This document shows, piece by piece, positions 18,381 to 28,366 of a stretch of DNA of 64,000 nt. Numbering within the stretch: the stretch's first letter is position 1; every line of letters starts with the position of its first letter. The position numbers were made by a program, and so were the translations under genes. Origin of the DNA: Edaphobacter modestus (GTDB lineage: Bacteria; Acidobacteriota; Terriglobia; Terriglobales; Acidobacteriaceae). The notes below the pieces were generated by a model that was not told the DNA's origin, did no database searches, and saw only the letters and a program-made list of their open reading frames with translations. The stretch lies in NCBI RefSeq assembly GCF_004217555.1, contig NZ_SHKW01000001.1, positions 5,270,001-5,334,000 of the forward strand, given 5' to 3'.

Positions 18381-18539
18381 ATTGATACGTTGTGAATTTC
18401 ACGTTGCCTCGATGTCCTCGATTGAGAAAAAAGCCGATGCTGAATCAGCACCTGCCCTATTGAGTTCTTGGTTCTTGAGTGGCCGACTCCCCAGCCTTTG
18501 TTTGTAAGAATCAAAGCCGCAGTGAAACTGCGACTTATT

Positions 18540-18760
18540 CGCATTTGCGAGCGGGGCTGTGATGTCGGGAAAATGCTGCTTGGATCTTCGGCTTCTGCGC
18601 CCAATCCCGAGTAACTTTCACGTCGTAGGTATAGGTGACATCGGAGACCGTTGGACCCATCATCGAAGCTGGTTCCGTCCACTTGACGATCTGGCTCACC
18701 TTTTTCGGACCATAGCAGAGTTGCTTTCCCGCCCGGAACTTTACGTCTTGCAGGACTAGG
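18540..18760 (-). pseudogene. Unidentified short protein remnant (PKKVSQIVKWTEPA type)
   Basis: On the minus strand from about 18730 a frame reads CYGPKKVSQIVKWTEPASM, then TVSDVTYTYDVKVTRDWAQK, and stops near 18545. It resembles small acidobacterial lipoprotein-like hypotheticals, with continuation in a second frame (LTNKGWGVG, about 18490), so it is probably frameshifted. No function known. The rest of 18135-19049 holds no supported gene. Confidence 0.3.
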
Positions 18761-19049
18761 ACGCGTAGTTCACCCAGCTAAATATTCTTCTTTTGTTGCA
18801 CAACGGTGGCGTGATTCAGGCTTTGAATAAGCCACGTTTTGAGCGGGCGATCGGTGTGATTTATCGGCCGGAAACGGCACGCCTCAGTCGTTGCTTTCAC
18901 GGCCGGCTGACCGGGCAGTTCGATGCTTTTATCCATATCGATAGGGCGATGGCGCTCATTCCATTCGAACCTACCGGAGCTCGGGAGGCTAGCGAGGTGC
19001 CATGGAGACAACGCCGTACAATAGAACGCCGTTCTGAATCTAAGGGAGT

Positions 19050-20048
19050 ATGGAAACTAGTCGTTCACCCGTATCCAGAGAAGACATCTCCCAGTTGTGG
19101 ACTACTGTCGCAAATCGTATCTCTGACCCACGTACTGGCATCTTCGGACCATCCTCGATTGGCTGGAAGGTCAATCGAGAATCAGCGTTGTTTTTAGGCG
19201 CCGGACGGGCAGCGTTGCTCCAACTAGCGCATCCCTGGGTTGCGGCAGCGCTCGATCAACACTCAAACCTCAGGTCAGATCCACTTGGGAGATTTCACAA
19301 CACCTTCCGTGTTGTGTTCACCATGATATTTGGCACCCTCGAGCAGGCACTAGCAAGTTCCCGCTACCTCTATCAATTGCATACACGTGTCCAGGGAGAG
19401 ATTTCCGAATCCGTCGCCGTATACGGGCGCGGTTCGCATTATGAGGCAAACGAAGTCGAGGCACTTCGCTGGGTCTATGCGACGCTGGTAGAGAGCGCCT
19501 TGCTCGCATATGAAAGCGTTCTGCCACCACTCTCACTCGCTGAGCAGGAGGCGTATTACGACGAGAGCAAAACGTTGGCGACGCTGTTCGGAATACCAGC
19601 GAGTGCCTTGCCTGCGGATTGGTCTGCCTTCAACGCCTACAATCGAGCGATGTGGGCATCGAACACGCTTGGTGTGAACAAGCTTTCGCGAGAGATGGCG
19701 CACCGTATACTCCACGGCCGCGGATCCTGGGTACCGGTTCCACATTGGTACCGTGCGCTCACAGCTGCATGGATGCCTGATGGGCTCCGCGAAGCGTTTG
19801 CGCTGCCGTACAGCGAGCGAGAAGAACGTGCCGCGGCTTGTGCCCTGCGCTGGCTGCCGCTCTTTTACCGAAGGATACCCGGTACTCTCCGGTATGTCGG
19901 GCCATATCAGGAGGCGCGTGCGCGTCTTCAGGCCCGCAGCGTTGGCCTTCTCACCCGCGCGAGCAATCGCTTCTGGATGGGGCGGCCGAGAATGCTATTC
20001 CCCAAAACCAATACTAAGGGGACGATGCCGGAACCCCGTTCGCAGTGA
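19050..20048 (+). CDS. MpaB/DUF2236-family oxygenase
   Basis: A 332-residue protein of the ER-bound oxygenase MpaB/latex-clearing-protein family (DUF2236). The N-terminal GWKVNRESALFLGAGRAALL, then QLAHPWVAAALDQHSN, is the family signature with the basic/His residues thought to contact haem b; FHNTFRVVFTMIFGTLEQA follows, with further helices to the C-terminus. There is no signal peptide, so it is presumably cytoplasmic or membrane-associated. Members cleave or oxidise hydrophobic substrates; nothing here indicates which. The only Shine-Dalgarno-like GGGAG is too close to ATG 19050, so a slightly different start is possible. It is one of the few intact genes between 17.5 and 21.2 kb. Confidence 0.85.
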   Translation: METSRSPVSREDISQLWTTVANRISDPRTGIFGPSSIGWKVNRESALFLGAGRAALLQLAHPWVAAALDQHSNLRSDPLGRFHNTFRVVFTMIFGTLEQALASSRYLYQLHTRVQGEISESVAVYGRGSHYEANEVEALRWVYATLVESALLAYESVLPPLSLAEQEAYYDESKTLATLFGIPASALPADWSAFNAYNRAMWASNTLGVNKLSREMAHRILHGRGSWVPVPHWYRALTAAWMPDGLREAFALPYSEREERAAACALRWLPLFYRRIPGTLRYVGPYQEARARLQARSVGLLTRASNRFWMGRPRMLFPKTNTKGTMPEPRSQ

Positions 20049-20178
20049 CGGTAATCCCCGTAGGCCAAAACCTTGCGGTCAAGTCCCTGGGAAAATAGGG
20101 AACGCTAACCGACGGGAAACCCGAAAGCAACCGCTTAGCTTACTGTTTGCCGACGCCCCATGAGTTATCGCACGCTGG

Positions 20179-20530
20179 CTAACAGGTCACGTGGAGAATG
20201 GCGTTTGCCGCGGACTCCTTTTCCATTAGCCGGATGGCCTCACTGGTCGGTACGATGACCAACTCGACGTGGCGGCGTTCCGCCTCCCGTTTCACTTCTT
20301 TCATAATTGGCAAACGCCCACGCTCCGGTGCCGATCACAAGCCGGTGGCATTTCCAGGGTATCTTTTCTTCGATGGACAAGGGTGTATGTCCAAACTCGT
20401 CACGGAATCTCTTGGACGGCGACTTCTTGCGTTTGCGGATCTCCCCGCAGTCGATCACCACGTCCTGCTCGTACGTGGTGCCGTCGATCCGGAGGGCGCC
20501 GAAGGAAAATTTGTAGAAGTGCACACGCAC
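20179..20530 (-). pseudogene. Mth938-like domain protein, single frameshift
   Basis: From GTG 20530 (GGGGAGG just upstream) the frame gives FSFGALRIDGTTYEQDVVID, then RDEFGHTPLSIEEKIPWKC and RLVIGTGA, typical of the small Mth938-like/DUF498 fold. At about 20310 a one-base change shifts the frame; the proper end continues as LPIMKEVKREAERRHVELVI and ends ILHVTC at the TAG 20179-20181. Total length (about 116 residues) fits the family. Function of the family is unknown. It sits 31 bases downstream of the zinc-ribbon gene, so they were probably one operon. A single indel could also be a sequencing error. Confidence 0.75.
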
Positions 20531-20561
20531 CTCCCCGTACTGTGTTTGGGCGCTGCTGTGT

Positions 20562-20729
20562 TCAGGCGCTCTTCTTCGAAGTGACGGCAGAGAAGGCAGA
20601 CCAGCACTGTTCTACCTCGTGACTGCCGCAGTGCGGGCAGGCGGTCTTTTCCGCGTCATGCTCTGCCATGGTGAGAATCTTCTCGAATGTTTTTTTGCAG
20701 GCTTTGCAGAAGAACTCATAGTGGGGCAT
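20562..20729 (-). CDS. FmdB-like putative zinc-ribbon regulatory protein, 55 residues
   Basis: A small intact gene: ATG at 20729, TGA at 20562-20564. The product begins MPHYEFFCKACKKTFEKILT and carries CxxC (CKAC, residues 8-11) and CPHC (31-34), making one zinc ribbon of the FmdB/CxxC_CXXC type. Relatives start with the same MP-Y-F-C-C pattern and end in a Ser/Lys-rich tail, as here (TSKKSA). It lies directly upstream of the frameshifted Mth938-like gene on the same strand. Exact role unknown. Confidence 0.75.
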   Translation of the reverse strand: MPHYEFFCKACKKTFEKILTMAEHDAEKTACPHCGSHEVEQCWSAFSAVTSKKSA

Positions 20730-20846
20730 ACAGACCTCCCGCAGTCTAAGAAGTGGCTGCAGCTGGATTCTAAACCCGTGGCTGGAGCAGGTTCAATCGT
20801 CACCCGATGCCCTCCGAAAAGTAAATTCGACGTACACTGCCGACGT

Positions 20847-21226
20847 ATGGCGCCAACAATTGAAAGGATCTCTGCGATCACGTTTCGCGTCTTGAACATG
20901 CAAGCGTCGGTGCAGTTTTACCGAAATGTGCCCGGCATGAGCTGCTTTACGGCGGAGAAGAGGCAAGTTTCTCCTCGCTGCAAGCGAACAATTCAGAATC
21001 TGCGATTCTAAACCTCGAACAAGGTGACACGATGCCGCGGTGGGGCCGGCTGATCTTCCACGTCACGGATGTGGATGCGTTCTGGACACATCTGAAGGAG
21101 AGAGAATTCCATCTTGAAATCCCACGCGACGCGTCCTGGGGCGAACGCTACTTCCACATGCTCGATCAGGACGGCCACGAACTGTCGTTTGCTCAGCCGC
21201 TGCAAAGAGTTGGCCAAAAGAAATAA
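20847..21226 (+). pseudogene. VOC/glyoxalase-fold protein, single frameshift
   Basis: ATG 20847 begins TIERISAITFRVLNMQASVQ and FYRNVPGM. One base is missing at about 20938, so the frame then reads out of register. In the other frame the domain continues ELLYGGEEASFSSLQ, LNLEQGDTMPRWGRLIFHVT, then FHMLDQDGHELSFAQP to the TAA at 21226. The beta-alpha-beta-beta-beta halves, with the final DGHELSF metal-site Glu, are typical of vicinal-oxygen-chelate proteins, about 126 residues. Real single-base loss or sequencing error; otherwise complete. Confidence 0.7.
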
Positions 21227-21406
21227 AGAAATGTACTCAGATGAAGTGTGTTGGCGGCAACGGTCGGTCAGAGGCGCCGTGCCTCTCCGAGGTTGTGCCT
21301 CGATCGTGTGGAAAGTACTCTTGGTGTAGCAAGGAGAGCCCACCGGTGAGACCATCATAATGATCCGAGCGTTAGGTCGATCCAAATGGGCCTGAATCGG
21401 AAAATC

Positions 21407-21501
21407 GATACATGGGGGCTGGAGTCGGTCGAGGTGCTTAAGGGGGCCTTCGTCAGCGGTACGGGCAGAGTGTGCTCGGCAGGCTGGTTCAAGGAATGAA
21501 G
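21407..21501 (+). pseudogene. Possible TonB receptor plug-domain scrap
   Basis: DTWGLESVEVLKGAFVSGTG followed by a stop at about 21499-21501 resembles the end of a siderophore-receptor plug (D-x-x-G-L-x-x-V-E-V-L-K-G-P). Nothing before or after continues the gene in a clear way. The rest of 21227-21679 holds no supported gene. Weak call based on a ten-residue motif. Confidence 0.3.
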
Positions 21502-21679
21502 AACCTGATATCGCCAGTTGAAAAATACCTCTGTCCACAGACTGGCGAATACCCCAATCCGTGGGCTGTTTGAATTGCATCTTATCGTGCCAATGAGACC
21601 TCGGATGTCGATCAAAGCTTTCTCAAATCGAACATCTTGCCATTGGAGACCAAACAAATCGCCCTCTTACATCAGCGGG

Positions 21680-23008
21680 CTAAGGATACGTACGCCATGC
21701 CAAGACGATCGGACGCGATGCCATCCCATTCACATCCATCGTCTGAAGCAAGATCTCAAAGTGTGGAAGTCGAGAGTTATTGCCCGAAAACTCTCTGAAG
21801 AGGGTGTCGAAGTCCTTTCCGCTCGTAACAAACTCAGCCGCGGCATCTGTGCCAGCAAGCGTAAACCCCTGGACGAGCAGAATATTCCCGTTTCTACCTA
21901 AATTAGGAAGAAATGAGATTGCAGCTAGACCGCGCTTTTGCGGATCGTCGTTTCTGAAAAAATACTCTCTTTTTTCACCATCTCTCGGCTTTAGATTCTC
22001 CACACGCAATGGCCCCAATGATGGGTCGTCATGCAGGATGAAATTCATCTGATGATCTATCAAACGAAGCCAAGGGTCGGCGATGAGTGACCCGGCAAGA
22101 ATAAGGTTGGACTGCTTGAAATCTTCCAATTGAAGATCACGAACGTAACGTATCTGTGTCCGATCTGGAAGGGCTTCAGGGAGTCTAGCCAACGCAGCTG
22201 CAAATTTCAGATCCGCCATTGAGGTATAACGTCGACTCTCAACCTCCTGCAATAGGCGGCGATCGCAAGGCTTATTACATATCGCATCTGTTCTATAGCG
22301 ACCACTGGCATATTCAGCCAGATCGACGGAATGACCTGCGATCAAGTTTCCAATCACCAGGGCGACATCTGCTGGAACGATGAGCGTGTTTTGATTGTCG
22401 CGGAACATCTGAGACCACAGTTTGTGCGTTGGGGTTTCATTCCGCACGGCTAGATGAGCAGAGCGGAGATGGACCAATGCGAATGCAAGACCTTCTACCA
22501 CCACGCAGAGGGTCAAGAAAATCGCCAGAGCTTTGTAGTTTTTTTGTGCAGTTGATTCCGGCACTGCAACAGGAGGAGCTGTCTCTAAGCGTTTTAAGTT
22601 AGCCGAATCGAGATCAAAGGAAGCTAACGGCGATTCAGGCGCCACTCTTTCGAACACGGCAACGTAACTACCTCGCGGGACGCTCACACGAAGCGTCTCA
22701 AAAGCTCCTTCTTCGCGAAAGTAAGATTCGAGCCGGATTCTTAAACGGCTCGCATGCGAGCGGACAATGTTGTCGTCGCGGGGATCGTAGCCTACTGCGC
22801 GTTCAAAGACGACCTCTCCGATGATCTGTTCGCCAAGTTCCGCGCCTCTGCCGCTGATGCTTTGTCGACAGACATACATCAGAAGGCTTGAAAGCCGCGC
22901 AGACCGCGCGAATGCTGGAGTCGCTACGATTCTCTCAACTAACTGCCATCTCGGATCGCCTTCGAGGGAGTGGGTTGGAGAATCGGCCTCTTTGGTTGCA
23001 TGCGTCAT
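21680..23008 (-). CDS. Membrane protein with N-terminal DNA-binding-like domain, acidobacterial type
   Basis: A 442-residue protein. Residues about 18-112 (VERIVATPAFARSARLSSLL, GEVVFERAVGYDPRDDNIVR, SRLRIRLESYF, VSVPRGSYVAVF) form a domain I know from many acidobacterial proteins, predicted to be winged-helix-like because of its alpha-rich layout and a final PRGSYV hairpin resembling the wing of OmpR-type regulators. A single membrane helix lies at about 157-178 (ALAIFLTLCVVVEGLAFALV), and the outer 260 residues include LIAGSLIADPWLRLIDHQMN-type segments with no known fold. The gene is divergent from a TonB receptor, an arrangement common for this family. I infer a local membrane-bound regulator of the receptor; this is not shown. 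Confidence 0.65.
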   Translation of the reverse strand: MTHATKEADSPTHSLEGDPRWQLVERIVATPAFARSARLSSLLMYVCRQSISGRGAELGEQIIGEVVFERAVGYDPRDDNIVRSHASRLRIRLESYFREEGAFETLRVSVPRGSYVAVFERVAPESPLASFDLDSANLKRLETAPPVAVPESTAQKNYKALAIFLTLCVVVEGLAFALVHLRSAHLAVRNETPTHKLWSQMFRDNQNTLIVPADVALVIGNLIAGHSVDLAEYASGRYRTDAICNKPCDRRLLQEVESRRYTSMADLKFAAALARLPEALPDRTQIRYVRDLQLEDFKQSNLILAGSLIADPWLRLIDHQMNFILHDDPSLGPLRVENLKPRDGEKREYFFRNDDPQKRGLAAISFLPNLGRNGNILLVQGFTLAGTDAAAEFVTSGKDFDTLFREFSGNNSRLPHFEILLQTMDVNGMASRPIVLAWRTYP

Positions 23009-23422
23009 GTCATTTGAACTTAGAAAAATTATAGAAGGGACCGTTATGGAATTTGTGAATACATGATGAAGACAGACTGCTTGCGTCTATAACCGGGGAT
23101 TTCACCAGGTAAAGACTGCAATGCAATCGAAGATATCCAATGGACTTATGCGTTGCGACAGTAAAAGTACAGTCAAGCCACCTTGTTTTTGTGATTGGCA
23201 CTGCCTAGTTTGATTTCAGGAAAGCCGATCCCTCAAACTCTACGAACAATCCCAACCGCAAGCCTGAACCGAGGAGCCATGCGGTGATCGCTGCAGTGTG
23301 TCCGATGGAAGGGACGTTTCGAGGTGTGATGAGGCTCGGTGCTTTCCACTTTCGAAGAAATGTTAATGCGCTGTGAAAAACAATTTCATCTCCACGATTC
23401 TTGACCTGATTCAGAGGATGGT
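23009..23422. other. Divergent intergenic region between membrane regulator and TonB receptor 2
   Basis: It should hold promoters for both genes. The receptor start is preceded by GAGGATGG. No clean palindrome or sigma-factor box stands out, and no coding signal is present. Confidence 0.4.
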
Positions 23423-26400
23423 ATGCACCAAAGAAAACTCAAGTCTGTCTTGCCTGAACGACTTTACCCGGTGATCCGATTCGTGCTCGTGGTTGGCTTT
23501 ATCTATCTCGGAAGCATGTCATCGGCGATGGGGCAAAGAATTACCGCCTCTCTCGTAGGAACAACTCGCGATTCGAGTGACGCAACGATACCTGGTGCGA
23601 CGGTAACGGTGACCAATACAGGTACTCACACATCGACAACCGTAAAGACGGATGGCGAAGGACAGTTTGTCTTCTCGAACCTGCCTCCGGGCCCTTATAG
23701 CGTCCTTGCGGAGGCGACAGGATTTAAGCGCTTCGTTCGGTCTGGTGTTGTCCTGGACGTGGACCAAACCGTCCATCTAGACCTCACGCTGGAGATCGGT
23801 TCGACGGCGGAGACGGTTGAGGTCAACTCTGCGGCTCCGCTGCTCGAGACCCAGACATCGGACGTTGGCCAGGTCATTAATAATACAAGCATCGAAAACC
23901 TTCCCCTGAATCAAAGGAACCCATTCAGCCTGATACTCCTGGTTCCAGGAGTGACTGGAACCGTCAATTCCACATTCACCGGTATGCAGTTTAACGTAAA
24001 CGGAGGACGAGCCGGCTCGAGCGATGTGCTTCTCGACGGTGTTCCTTCCGCTCCTCCGACCGATGATTCTAACTCGCTGGCGATCTTTCCTTCGGTAGAC
24101 GCCACGCAGGAGTTCAAGGTTCAGACCAGCAACTTCTCGGCACAGTTTGGGAATACCGGTGGCGGCATCATCAATGTGGTCTACAAGTCTGGAACCAACA
24201 ATCTGCATGGAAGTGTCTACGACTACGTCCGAAACTCATATCTGGATGCGAATGATTTCTTCTCCAATCAGCAAGGGGTAAAGCTGGCAAGTTTCAAGCG
24301 CAACCAGTTCGGCTTCAGCCTCGGTGGACCTGTCTATATTCCCGGCCTGTATCACGGACGCGACAAGACATTTTTCTTTGTCGACTATGAAGGCCTACGT
24401 CAGGGCAAAGCCACCTCGGTCTTGACGACCGTACCGACCCTGGCGGAACGCGCCGGAGATTTTTCGGCAGATGTTACGAACAACGGCGCGCCAATCATCG
24501 TCTACGACCCCAAGACGACGAAAGCGACCGTTTCTCCCACGGGCGCTACCAGCTATTCCAGAACGGCCTTTACGGGAAACAAGATCGATCCTTCTCGGTT
24601 CGATCCCGTTGCGGTCAATATCCTTAAATATTTTCCTCTTCCTAACCGGCCCGGAACGTTTGGTCGTAACAACTACTTCGCGAATAGTTCGGCTCCGTAC
24701 ACCATCAACCAGTACGACATCAAGGTCGATCAGATTCTTTCCAGCCGGCAGCGTGTGTCGTTCCGGCTCTCCAAGAGAAATCCTGTCTCAGGATTCGCTC
24801 CGCTCCTGCCGCCCGAGATTGCAATTGCACAGCCTTCTACAACCAGCTCGCAGCCGGCGATTGGAGCAGGCCTTGACTATAGCTTTGCCAAAAGTCCTAC
24901 CTATATTTTTGAGTTGAGAGCTGGTGTCAGCCACGTCTATCAGAACGCTGTAGCTCCTTCCAGCGGATTTGATCCAACCACCCTGGGCTTTCCTGGCTAT
25001 CTGGCAGCTTCGGCGCTTGCTACTTCCAGGAGTGCTCTCACATTCCCGGCAATCAGCCCTGCTGGATATCTTCAGATTGGAGCTGGAAGCTTTGGTTCCA
25101 TCGGTACGGCGGGTTATCTGGCCGATACATTCCTTATCAATAATACGAAGATCATAGGACACCACACTCTCAACTTCGGTGGCGAGTTCCGAATTCTTGC
25201 CAACAACGACAACCAGGTGGGGCAGGCCTCAGGCAACTTCAGCTTCGGCACGAACTTTACTCAGGGACCCAATGCTCTGACGGCTTCCAGCACGTCGGGA
25301 GACGGATTCGCCTCATTCCTTCTAGGGCTTGGATCGGGAACCGTCGTTCACTACTTCAAAGTAGTTAATACGGTCAGCCATTACTTCGCGGGTTATCTAC
25401 AAGATGATTGGACTGCGACCGACAAGCTCACGCTCAACCTTGGGCTCAGGTACGATCTCTTCGTCCCGAGAACCGAGCGGCACAACCAAACTACCTTTCT
25501 CGACCTCAATGTACCCTCTCCTCTCGCCGCGACTTCAGGCCTATCCGGCCTGAAGGGAGGCTTGCAGTACGCCGGTGTAAATGGCAATCCACGCAATGTA
25601 ACCGACCCGGAGTATGCAAATTTCTCGCCCCGTGTGGGCTTCTCCTACCATCTGTTCCGCCCGCTCGTGATTCGCGGTGCCTACGGCATCTTCTTCACCA
25701 ACAACCCCAACCAGGCAGCGTCGACGATTCAGAACACTGGCTATCGTACAAGCACCTCCTATCTGGGAACAATTGACGGAGCTACACCCAACAACTACCT
25801 CTCGGACCCATTCCCAGGAGGCGTCTTTACTCCGGTAACCGGAAGCTCGCTCGGTCTTCTCACAAGCACCGGCGCAGGTATCTCTGCCAGCATTCGCAAG
25901 CAGCCTTCGCCCTATACGGAAAACTACAATCTCGGGCTTGAATATCAGTTGCCGCAAAGCTGGTTAGTTGGCGTGTCGTATGTCGGTAATCGTGGGCTTC
26001 AACTGCCTTACGCTCCGATCTGTAATCAGCTTCCCGATTCAGCCCTGGCGCTCGGCGGTCAGTTGTTGACCTCCGTTCCCAATCCTCTTAAAGGGCAGGT
26101 GCAGATCGTTGGCCCCATCTCCGGCGCGACGATTCAGCGAAGATATCTCCTGTCCCCCTATCCTCAGTTCACAAGCGTGGGGGGCATTGTCGTTGCAGGA
26201 GCCATCTCGCGTTACGACTCTTTGCAGGTCCGCGTCGAGAAGAGATTCAGCCAGGGTGCAACGCTTCTTCTGTCCTACACGGGAAGCAAATCTCTGGATG
26301 ACAACTCCGTTGGTTTCGCGGGCAACTACGGCACCAATGGCGTATATCAGGATGCAAGCATCCCGCTCAAGCAGGACTCTTACTCACTTTCTACTTTTGA

Positions 26401-26953
26401 CGTCTCTCGCAACCTAGTTATCAGCGGCGTCTACGCTCTTCCTTTCGGTCGCGGCAAGCGTTTCGGTGGTTCCTGGAACCGCCTTGTAGATAACTTGCTG
26501 GGTGGATACCAGATGAATGGAATCCTATCGGCTCACAACGGAAATCCCTTGGCGTTCTCTGCCAATAACGTTGCCAATATTTTGAATCCCGGCGAACGTC
26601 CGAACACTAATGGTCAGGATGCAAGAATCGACGGACGAGTGGAAGACAAGCTGAATCGATATTTCAAGACATCGAACTTCTCTCAGCCTGCCATCTACAC
26701 CTTCGGCAACATGTCGCGCACATCGGGTTACCTACGGTCTCCCGGACTGCGTAATCTTGATTTCTCGATCTTCAAGCAGTTCTCAGTCAACGAGAACGTC
26801 AAGACGGAGTTCAGAGCCGAAGCGTTCAATGCCTTCAATACACCTCAGTTTGGAGCTCCCGATACCAGCGTCTCCAGCGCAACTTTCGGCGTGATCTCTT
26901 CGCAGATCAACGCACCTCGTCAGATCCAGCTTGCTCTGAAGATTATGTTCTAG
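23423..26953 (+). CDS. TonB-dependent receptor, Oar-like
   Basis: A 1,176-residue outer-membrane receptor with a long N-region signal peptide (about residues 1-39; hydrophobic core FVLVVGFIYLGSMSSAMG-Q). The carboxypeptidase-regulatory-like domain follows (LVGTTRDSSDATIPGATVTV), then the plug (NLPLNQRNPFSLILLVPGVT, VQTSNFSAQFGNTGGGIINV), then the barrel, ending QIQLALKIMF. The late FRAEAFNAFNTPQFGAP segment is typical of the group. It is fully open despite decayed surroundings. Upstream lies the divergent membrane regulator and 107 bases downstream a secreted glycerophosphodiesterase, so a phosphodiester- or glycerol-containing substrate is a reasonable guess. Confidence 0.95.
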   Translation: MHQRKLKSVLPERLYPVIRFVLVVGFIYLGSMSSAMGQRITASLVGTTRDSSDATIPGATVTVTNTGTHTSTTVKTDGEGQFVFSNLPPGPYSVLAEATGFKRFVRSGVVLDVDQTVHLDLTLEIGSTAETVEVNSAAPLLETQTSDVGQVINNTSIENLPLNQRNPFSLILLVPGVTGTVNSTFTGMQFNVNGGRAGSSDVLLDGVPSAPPTDDSNSLAIFPSVDATQEFKVQTSNFSAQFGNTGGGIINVVYKSGTNNLHGSVYDYVRNSYLDANDFFSNQQGVKLASFKRNQFGFSLGGPVYIPGLYHGRDKTFFFVDYEGLRQGKATSVLTTVPTLAERAGDFSADVTNNGAPIIVYDPKTTKATVSPTGATSYSRTAFTGNKIDPSRFDPVAVNILKYFPLPNRPGTFGRNNYFANSSAPYTINQYDIKVDQILSSRQRVSFRLSKRNPVSGFAPLLPPEIAIAQPSTTSSQPAIGAGLDYSFAKSPTYIFELRAGVSHVYQNAVAPSSGFDPTTLGFPGYLAASALATSRSALTFPAISPAGYLQIGAGSFGSIGTAGYLADTFLINNTKIIGHHTLNFGGEFRILANNDNQVGQASGNFSFGTNFTQGPNALTASSTSGDGFASFLLGLGSGTVVHYFKVVNTVSHYFAGYLQDDWTATDKLTLNLGLRYDLFVPRTERHNQTTFLDLNVPSPLAATSGLSGLKGGLQYAGVNGNPRNVTDPEYANFSPRVGFSYHLFRPLVIRGAYGIFFTNNPNQAASTIQNTGYRTSTSYLGTIDGATPNNYLSDPFPGGVFTPVTGSSLGLLTSTGAGISASIRKQPSPYTENYNLGLEYQLPQSWLVGVSYVGNRGLQLPYAPICNQLPDSALALGGQLLTSVPNPLKGQVQIVGPISGATIQRRYLLSPYPQFTSVGGIVVAGAISRYDSLQVRVEKRFSQGATLLLSYTGSKSLDDNSVGFAGNYGTNGVYQDASIPLKQDSYSLSTFDVSRNLVISGVYALPFGRGKRFGGSWNRLVDNLLGGYQMNGILSAHNGNPLAFSANNVANILNPGERPNTNGQDARIDGRVEDKLNRYFKTSNFSQPAIYTFGNMSRTSGYLRSPGLRNLDFSIFKQFSVNENVKTEFRAEAFNAFNTPQFGAPDTSVSSATFGVISSQINAPRQIQLALKIMF

Positions 26954-27060
26954 GCCATCTCTCAGAGTGATCCATTCCAGTATGAGGAGGGCCAAAAACT
27001 GCCTTCCCCACAACCTTCTTCATTTTGATCTGAAGATCGATCCAGCCCCTGAGGATTCAT

Positions 27061-27870
27061 ATGTTCAAAAGAAATGCACTGCGCTCCACTGTCGCCCACT
27101 GGTCTATTGCTCTGATCCTTGCATCGTTCACCATGGCCGACGCTTACGCGAAGGAACCTATCAAGATCATTGGTCACCGTGGAGGCGTTGTAGATGACCG
27201 CCATCCTGAAAACTCCGCCGGAGCCGCGAAAGAAGCGATCAGCCGAGGTTACTGGATGCTGGAGATCGATCTCGACGAGACCAAGGACGGTCACATCGTC
27301 GTGCACCACATGTCTTTTAGAGATTTCGGCGTTCCCCGGCTGCCGAGCCAGTTGACGATGGACGAGATCAGCAAGCTGACATCTCCCGCAGATCAGTCCC
27401 ACCCTTTAGAGTTCAGCGAATTTGCGGCTCTCTGCAAAGGCAAGATTCAGCTCATGATCGACACAAAACAGCCGGGCCATTCGGAGGCTTACTACGAGTC
27501 GATGGAACAGACTCTTAAGAAGAACGGCCTTCTGAAGAACGCTCTATTTATCGGGACCGCTGAGACACGCGACTACTTCAAAGGCAAAGCCATGATCAGC
27601 ATGAGCGAAGGCGAGTTGGTAAAGAAGTTGGATTCGGGCGAGGACCTCTCGAAGACCTACTTCCTCTTTGAGCACGGAACATCACTCAACGAGAAGAGCA
27701 TGGAGCTTGCCAAGCGTGCGGGAATTCCCGTTGTGGTGTCGATCAATGAATATCACTATGCGGCGAAGCCCGATCCGATGGCAGCAGCACATGCCGACGT
27801 TGAGCGTGCACGTCAGCTGGGAGTAACTTACTTCCAGATTGATTCCCCCTACGATATCTGGCTGCGCTAA
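27061..27870 (+). CDS. Secreted glycerophosphodiester phosphodiesterase-family protein
   Basis: A 269-residue protein with a signal peptide (about 1-30, ending AYA-K) and a GDPD-type TIM barrel. IIGHRGGVVDDRHPENSAGA holds the conserved HRG and ENS motifs; MLEIDLDETKDGHIVVHHM supplies the metal-binding Glu/Asp and the second catalytic His. FLFEHGTSLNEKSMELAKRA and the closing YFQIDSP fit the family, although the classic TD.P ending is altered to IDSP. It probably releases glycerol-3-phosphate-type products in the periplasm, working with the TonB receptor just upstream. About normal length; no decay seen. Confidence 0.85.
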   Translation: MFKRNALRSTVAHWSIALILASFTMADAYAKEPIKIIGHRGGVVDDRHPENSAGAAKEAISRGYWMLEIDLDETKDGHIVVHHMSFRDFGVPRLPSQLTMDEISKLTSPADQSHPLEFSEFAALCKGKIQLMIDTKQPGHSEAYYESMEQTLKKNGLLKNALFIGTAETRDYFKGKAMISMSEGELVKKLDSGEDLSKTYFLFEHGTSLNEKSMELAKRAGIPVVVSINEYHYAAKPDPMAAAHADVERARQLGVTYFQIDSPYDIWLR

Positions 27871-28366
27871 ATTTGTTGTCTGCCAAAACGATCTGGGTTA
27901 CCTCAACTCAGGTCGTGTCCTTCCACACACCTCGGTTATAGGTGGGTCGATAGGCGCCCCTGTGCCCAAAACGCCTAAACCCAGCGTGCAAAATGGCTCT
28001 CGAGAACGCCAGAGAGGTCGGGAAACATCCTGTCGAAGCCAAGCGAGTCATGGTTAACATCGTTGTAGACGAGTACGGCCGCTGGTTTCGTCCAATCGGG
28101 GGCGAACATGGTTGCGGGTTGTGCGACCGCTAGGGTTGCCATCGTTTGAGGGGAGATGCTGCTGTAAGTAGCAACACTTTGAACGGTAATTGATTCAATC
28201 ATTCGTCACTTCGGCCAAAGCAGAGATTCAGAGGAACAGATTAAGTGAGTCTAACGCGGAGCGCTAGCCTACGAGGCTGTAGCAAATAGGTATAGCCCAA
28301 CCCTACGTCCGACACCCGGCGAACCAATGTCGCCATAGGGTCCCTTTCTGAGTTGTCGTACAGGTA
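27871..28366. other. Stretch between glycerophosphodiesterase and resolvase
   Basis: A 75-codon minus-strand frame (27975-28202: AVAQPATMFAPDWTKPAAVL) looks like protein but has no identifiable family and ends abruptly. The 125 bases just before the resolvase would be the place for its recombination (res) site, but I could not recognise paired dimer sites by eye. Confidence 0.3.

Noticed and set aside
28240..28366. A res recombination site upstream of the resolvase
   Set aside because: I looked for paired inverted dimer sites and found none I could defend by eye.
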